This document shows positions 5,185 to 6,407 of a DNA stretch of 6,407 bases, piece by piece (position 1 is the stretch's first letter; each line of letters opens with the position of its first letter). The notes under the pieces are model-generated. The model worked only from the letters and a program-made list of their open reading frames with translations. It had not been told where the DNA came from and did not search any database. The stretch is from JBFHES01 sp041584015 (lineage in GTDB: Bacteria; Bacteroidota; Bacteroidia; Bacteroidales; M50B96). Both the position numbers and the translations under genes were made by a program. The DNA lies in assembly GCA_041584015.1 (NCBI GenBank), contig JBFHES010000259.1, forward strand, positions 1 to 6,407, written 5' to 3'.

Positions 5185-6407
5185 ATGAAGTATCATTTAG
5201 TGACATTGGGATGTCAGATGAATAAGTCTGATAGTGAGCGGGTGAAGACCGTAATTGAAGGAATGGGATTTACCTGGACAGATAGTGAGGAAGAAGCCAA
5301 CTTGCTGGGAGTACTTGCCTGTTCTGTAAGGCAAAAAGCCATTGATAAAGTTTATTCAAGAATTTTTAAATGGAACAAGCGTAAGGATAGAGAGAGCCTG
5401 ATTACATTTATTTCAGGGTGTGTGTTGCCAGCCGACGAAGCTCGATTCTTAAAACTCTTCGACATTATTTTTACAATGAATGAGTTGCCGCAGTTTCCTG
5501 ATATGATTAAGCAATACGGGGTTGTTACTCCGGCATCTGTTCGCCCAATTGAAGGGCCAATTGAAGGCAAACAAGCAAAACAACCTTTTACCCTCGATTT
5601 TTCAATTCTAAGTGAGCAAGGCAAGAATATTAGCGCAAAAGATATTCAATTGTCGCTCGATGAGAATGCAATGGATATTGATACCTTCTGGGATATCAAA
5701 CCCGAATATGCCTCAAGTTTCGAGGCCTTTATTCCAATACAAAATGGATGCGATAAATTCTGTACATTTTGCGCGGTACCTTACACACGTGGTCGCGAAG
5801 TTTCAAGATCATCACAAGAAATTATAGCTGAAGTTAAACGCTTGGTGAATGATGGATACAAGTCGATTACCTTACTTGGGCAGAATGTTAACTCCTATGG
5901 ATTAGACAAGAAAGGAGCTGAGATTAGTTTTGCTGAGTTAATGAAGGAAATTGGCCAGTTTGGAGACGAATCGGGCAAAGATTTTTGGGTCTACTTCACA
6001 TCTCCGCATCCGCGCGATATGGGCAATGATGTAATTGATGTAATTGCCGAATACAAATGCTTGGGCAAGCAAATTCATTTGCCGCTTCAATCAGGCGACG
6101 ACAAAATGCTGATGCGTATGAACCGTAAGCATTCGTTGCAAAAGTATCGCGAGATAGTGGAATACATTCGTTTGAAAATTCCACAATCAACAATATTCAC
6201 CGATATTATAGTTGGCTTTACTGGTGAAACCGAAGAGCAGTTTATGAATACCAGCAAGGCCATGGAAGAATTTGCTTTTAATATGGCTTATGTTGCTGTT
6301 TATTCGCCACGTCCGGGAGCAACAGCGTCTCGTTGGGACGATGATATAGTGATGAGTGAGAAGAAGTCGCGTTTACACCGATTAACCGACGTGTTTGCAG
6401 CCTCTGC
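5185..6407 (+). CDS. miaB: MiaB-type radical-SAM methylthiotransferase, C-terminus missing
   Basis: The frame is open to the right edge: 407 codons, lacking probably only the TRAM domain. MiaB adds a methylthio group to i6A37 of tRNAs that read UNN codons. Seen: the N-terminal MTTase domain with its three cluster cysteines C10 (LGCQMN), C46 (LACSVRQKA) and C79 (SGCVLP). The radical-SAM domain has C189/C193/C196 in GCDKFCTFC, then PYTRGREVSR (199-208), LLGQNVNSYG (230-239), FTSPHPRD (271-278), LPLQSGDD (299-306), and GFTGETEEQF (344-353). The LGQNVNSY and PYTRGRE wording favours MiaB over RimO or MtaB. Odd: residues before C46 are LA rather than the usual NT, and about 70 residues (112-178) separate the two domains, roughly twice the usual linker. 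The start ATG follows AAACGGAAA and gives the expected short lead to GCQMN. It may be a second MiaB-like protein beside the regular Bacteroidota enzyme. Confidence 0.85.
   Translation, partial: MKYHLVTLGCQMNKSDSERVKTVIEGMGFTWTDSEEEANLLGVLACSVRQKAIDKVYSRIFKWNKRKDRESLITFISGCVLPADEARFLKLFDIIFTMNELPQFPDMIKQYGVVTPASVRPIEGPIEGKQAKQPFTLDFSILSEQGKNISAKDIQLSLDENAMDIDTFWDIKPEYASSFEAFIPIQNGCDKFCTFCAVPYTRGREVSRSSQEIIAEVKRLVNDGYKSITLLGQNVNSYGLDKKGAEISFAELMKEIGQFGDESGKDFWVYFTSPHPRDMGNDVIDVIAEYKCLGKQIHLPLQSGDDKMLMRMNRKHSLQKYREIVEYIRLKIPQSTIFTDIIVGFTGETEEQFMNTSKAMEEFAFNMAYVAVYSPRPGATASRWDDDIVMSEKKSRLHRLTDVFAAS

Noticed and set aside
5352..5624. 90-residue open frame on the minus strand, and similar frames at 5612-5827 and 5996-6193
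   Set aside because: All lie inside the MiaB-like gene, whose reading frame is confirmed by cluster and radical-SAM motifs.
1..6407. Mobile elements, CRISPR arrays, phage or defence genes
   Set aside because: No direct-repeat arrays, transposase or integrase motifs, or terminal inverted repeats were seen; although a tRNA gene is present, no tRNA-end duplication or integrase lies beside it.

Overview
The window looks like a piece of an AT-rich chromosome from a member of the Bacteroidota. Four signs point there. The leftmost gene is a DUF2723 (GT117-type) membrane protein, a family centred on this phylum. Several intergenic spacers carry the phylum's promoter pattern (a -33 TTTG-like box and a -7 box TAnnTTTG). 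Gene starts lack Shine-Dalgarno sequences and are preceded by A-rich stretches. The YceI-like and tRNA_anti-like (OB-fold) gene pair is also a familiar Bacteroidota type. I cannot assign order or genus from the sequence alone.

Layout, left to right. (1) 1-311, minus strand: N-terminal 103 codons of a DUF2723 multi-pass membrane protein, running off the left edge, with a probable promoter at 354-383. (2) 414-574, plus strand: a self-contained tRNA-Gln(UUG) unit with promoter, 71-nt tRNA and intrinsic terminator. (3) 575-1071: about 500 bases without a protein gene. Its middle holds a strong phylum-type promoter, a hairpin and a terminator that together frame a likely small RNA of about 80 nt (about 743-821). 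The rest is AT-rich spacer. (4) 1072-2028: FemAB/BioF2-type acyltransferase starting at TTG. (5) 2139-3128: a two-gene operon, a secreted YceI-like protein followed 3 nt later by a membrane-anchored OB-fold protein, closed by a 13-bp-stem terminator. (6) 3298-4341: a secreted N-acetylmuramoyl-L-alanine amidase with an N-terminal LysM-like region, starting at GTG. (7) 4447-5118: a small ferredoxin-NADP(+)-reductase-like flavoprotein. (8) 5185-6407: a MiaB-type radical-SAM methylthiotransferase, cut off by the right edge, with its own promoter overlapping the end of the reductase gene.

Functionally this is mostly housekeeping and envelope biology: protein glycosylation (DUF2723), cell-wall turnover (amidase), envelope small-molecule or lipid binding (YceI) and tRNA supply and modification. 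There is no mobile element, CRISPR array, phage gene or toxin-antitoxin pair. The two most interesting items are the small RNA candidate and the MiaB-like protein. The latter has an unusually long linker before the radical-SAM domain, a changed residue pair before its second N-terminal cysteine, and wording that reminds me more of MiaB from candidate-phyla bacteria than of the usual Bacteroidota enzyme. The adjoining reductase could in principle supply electrons to it.
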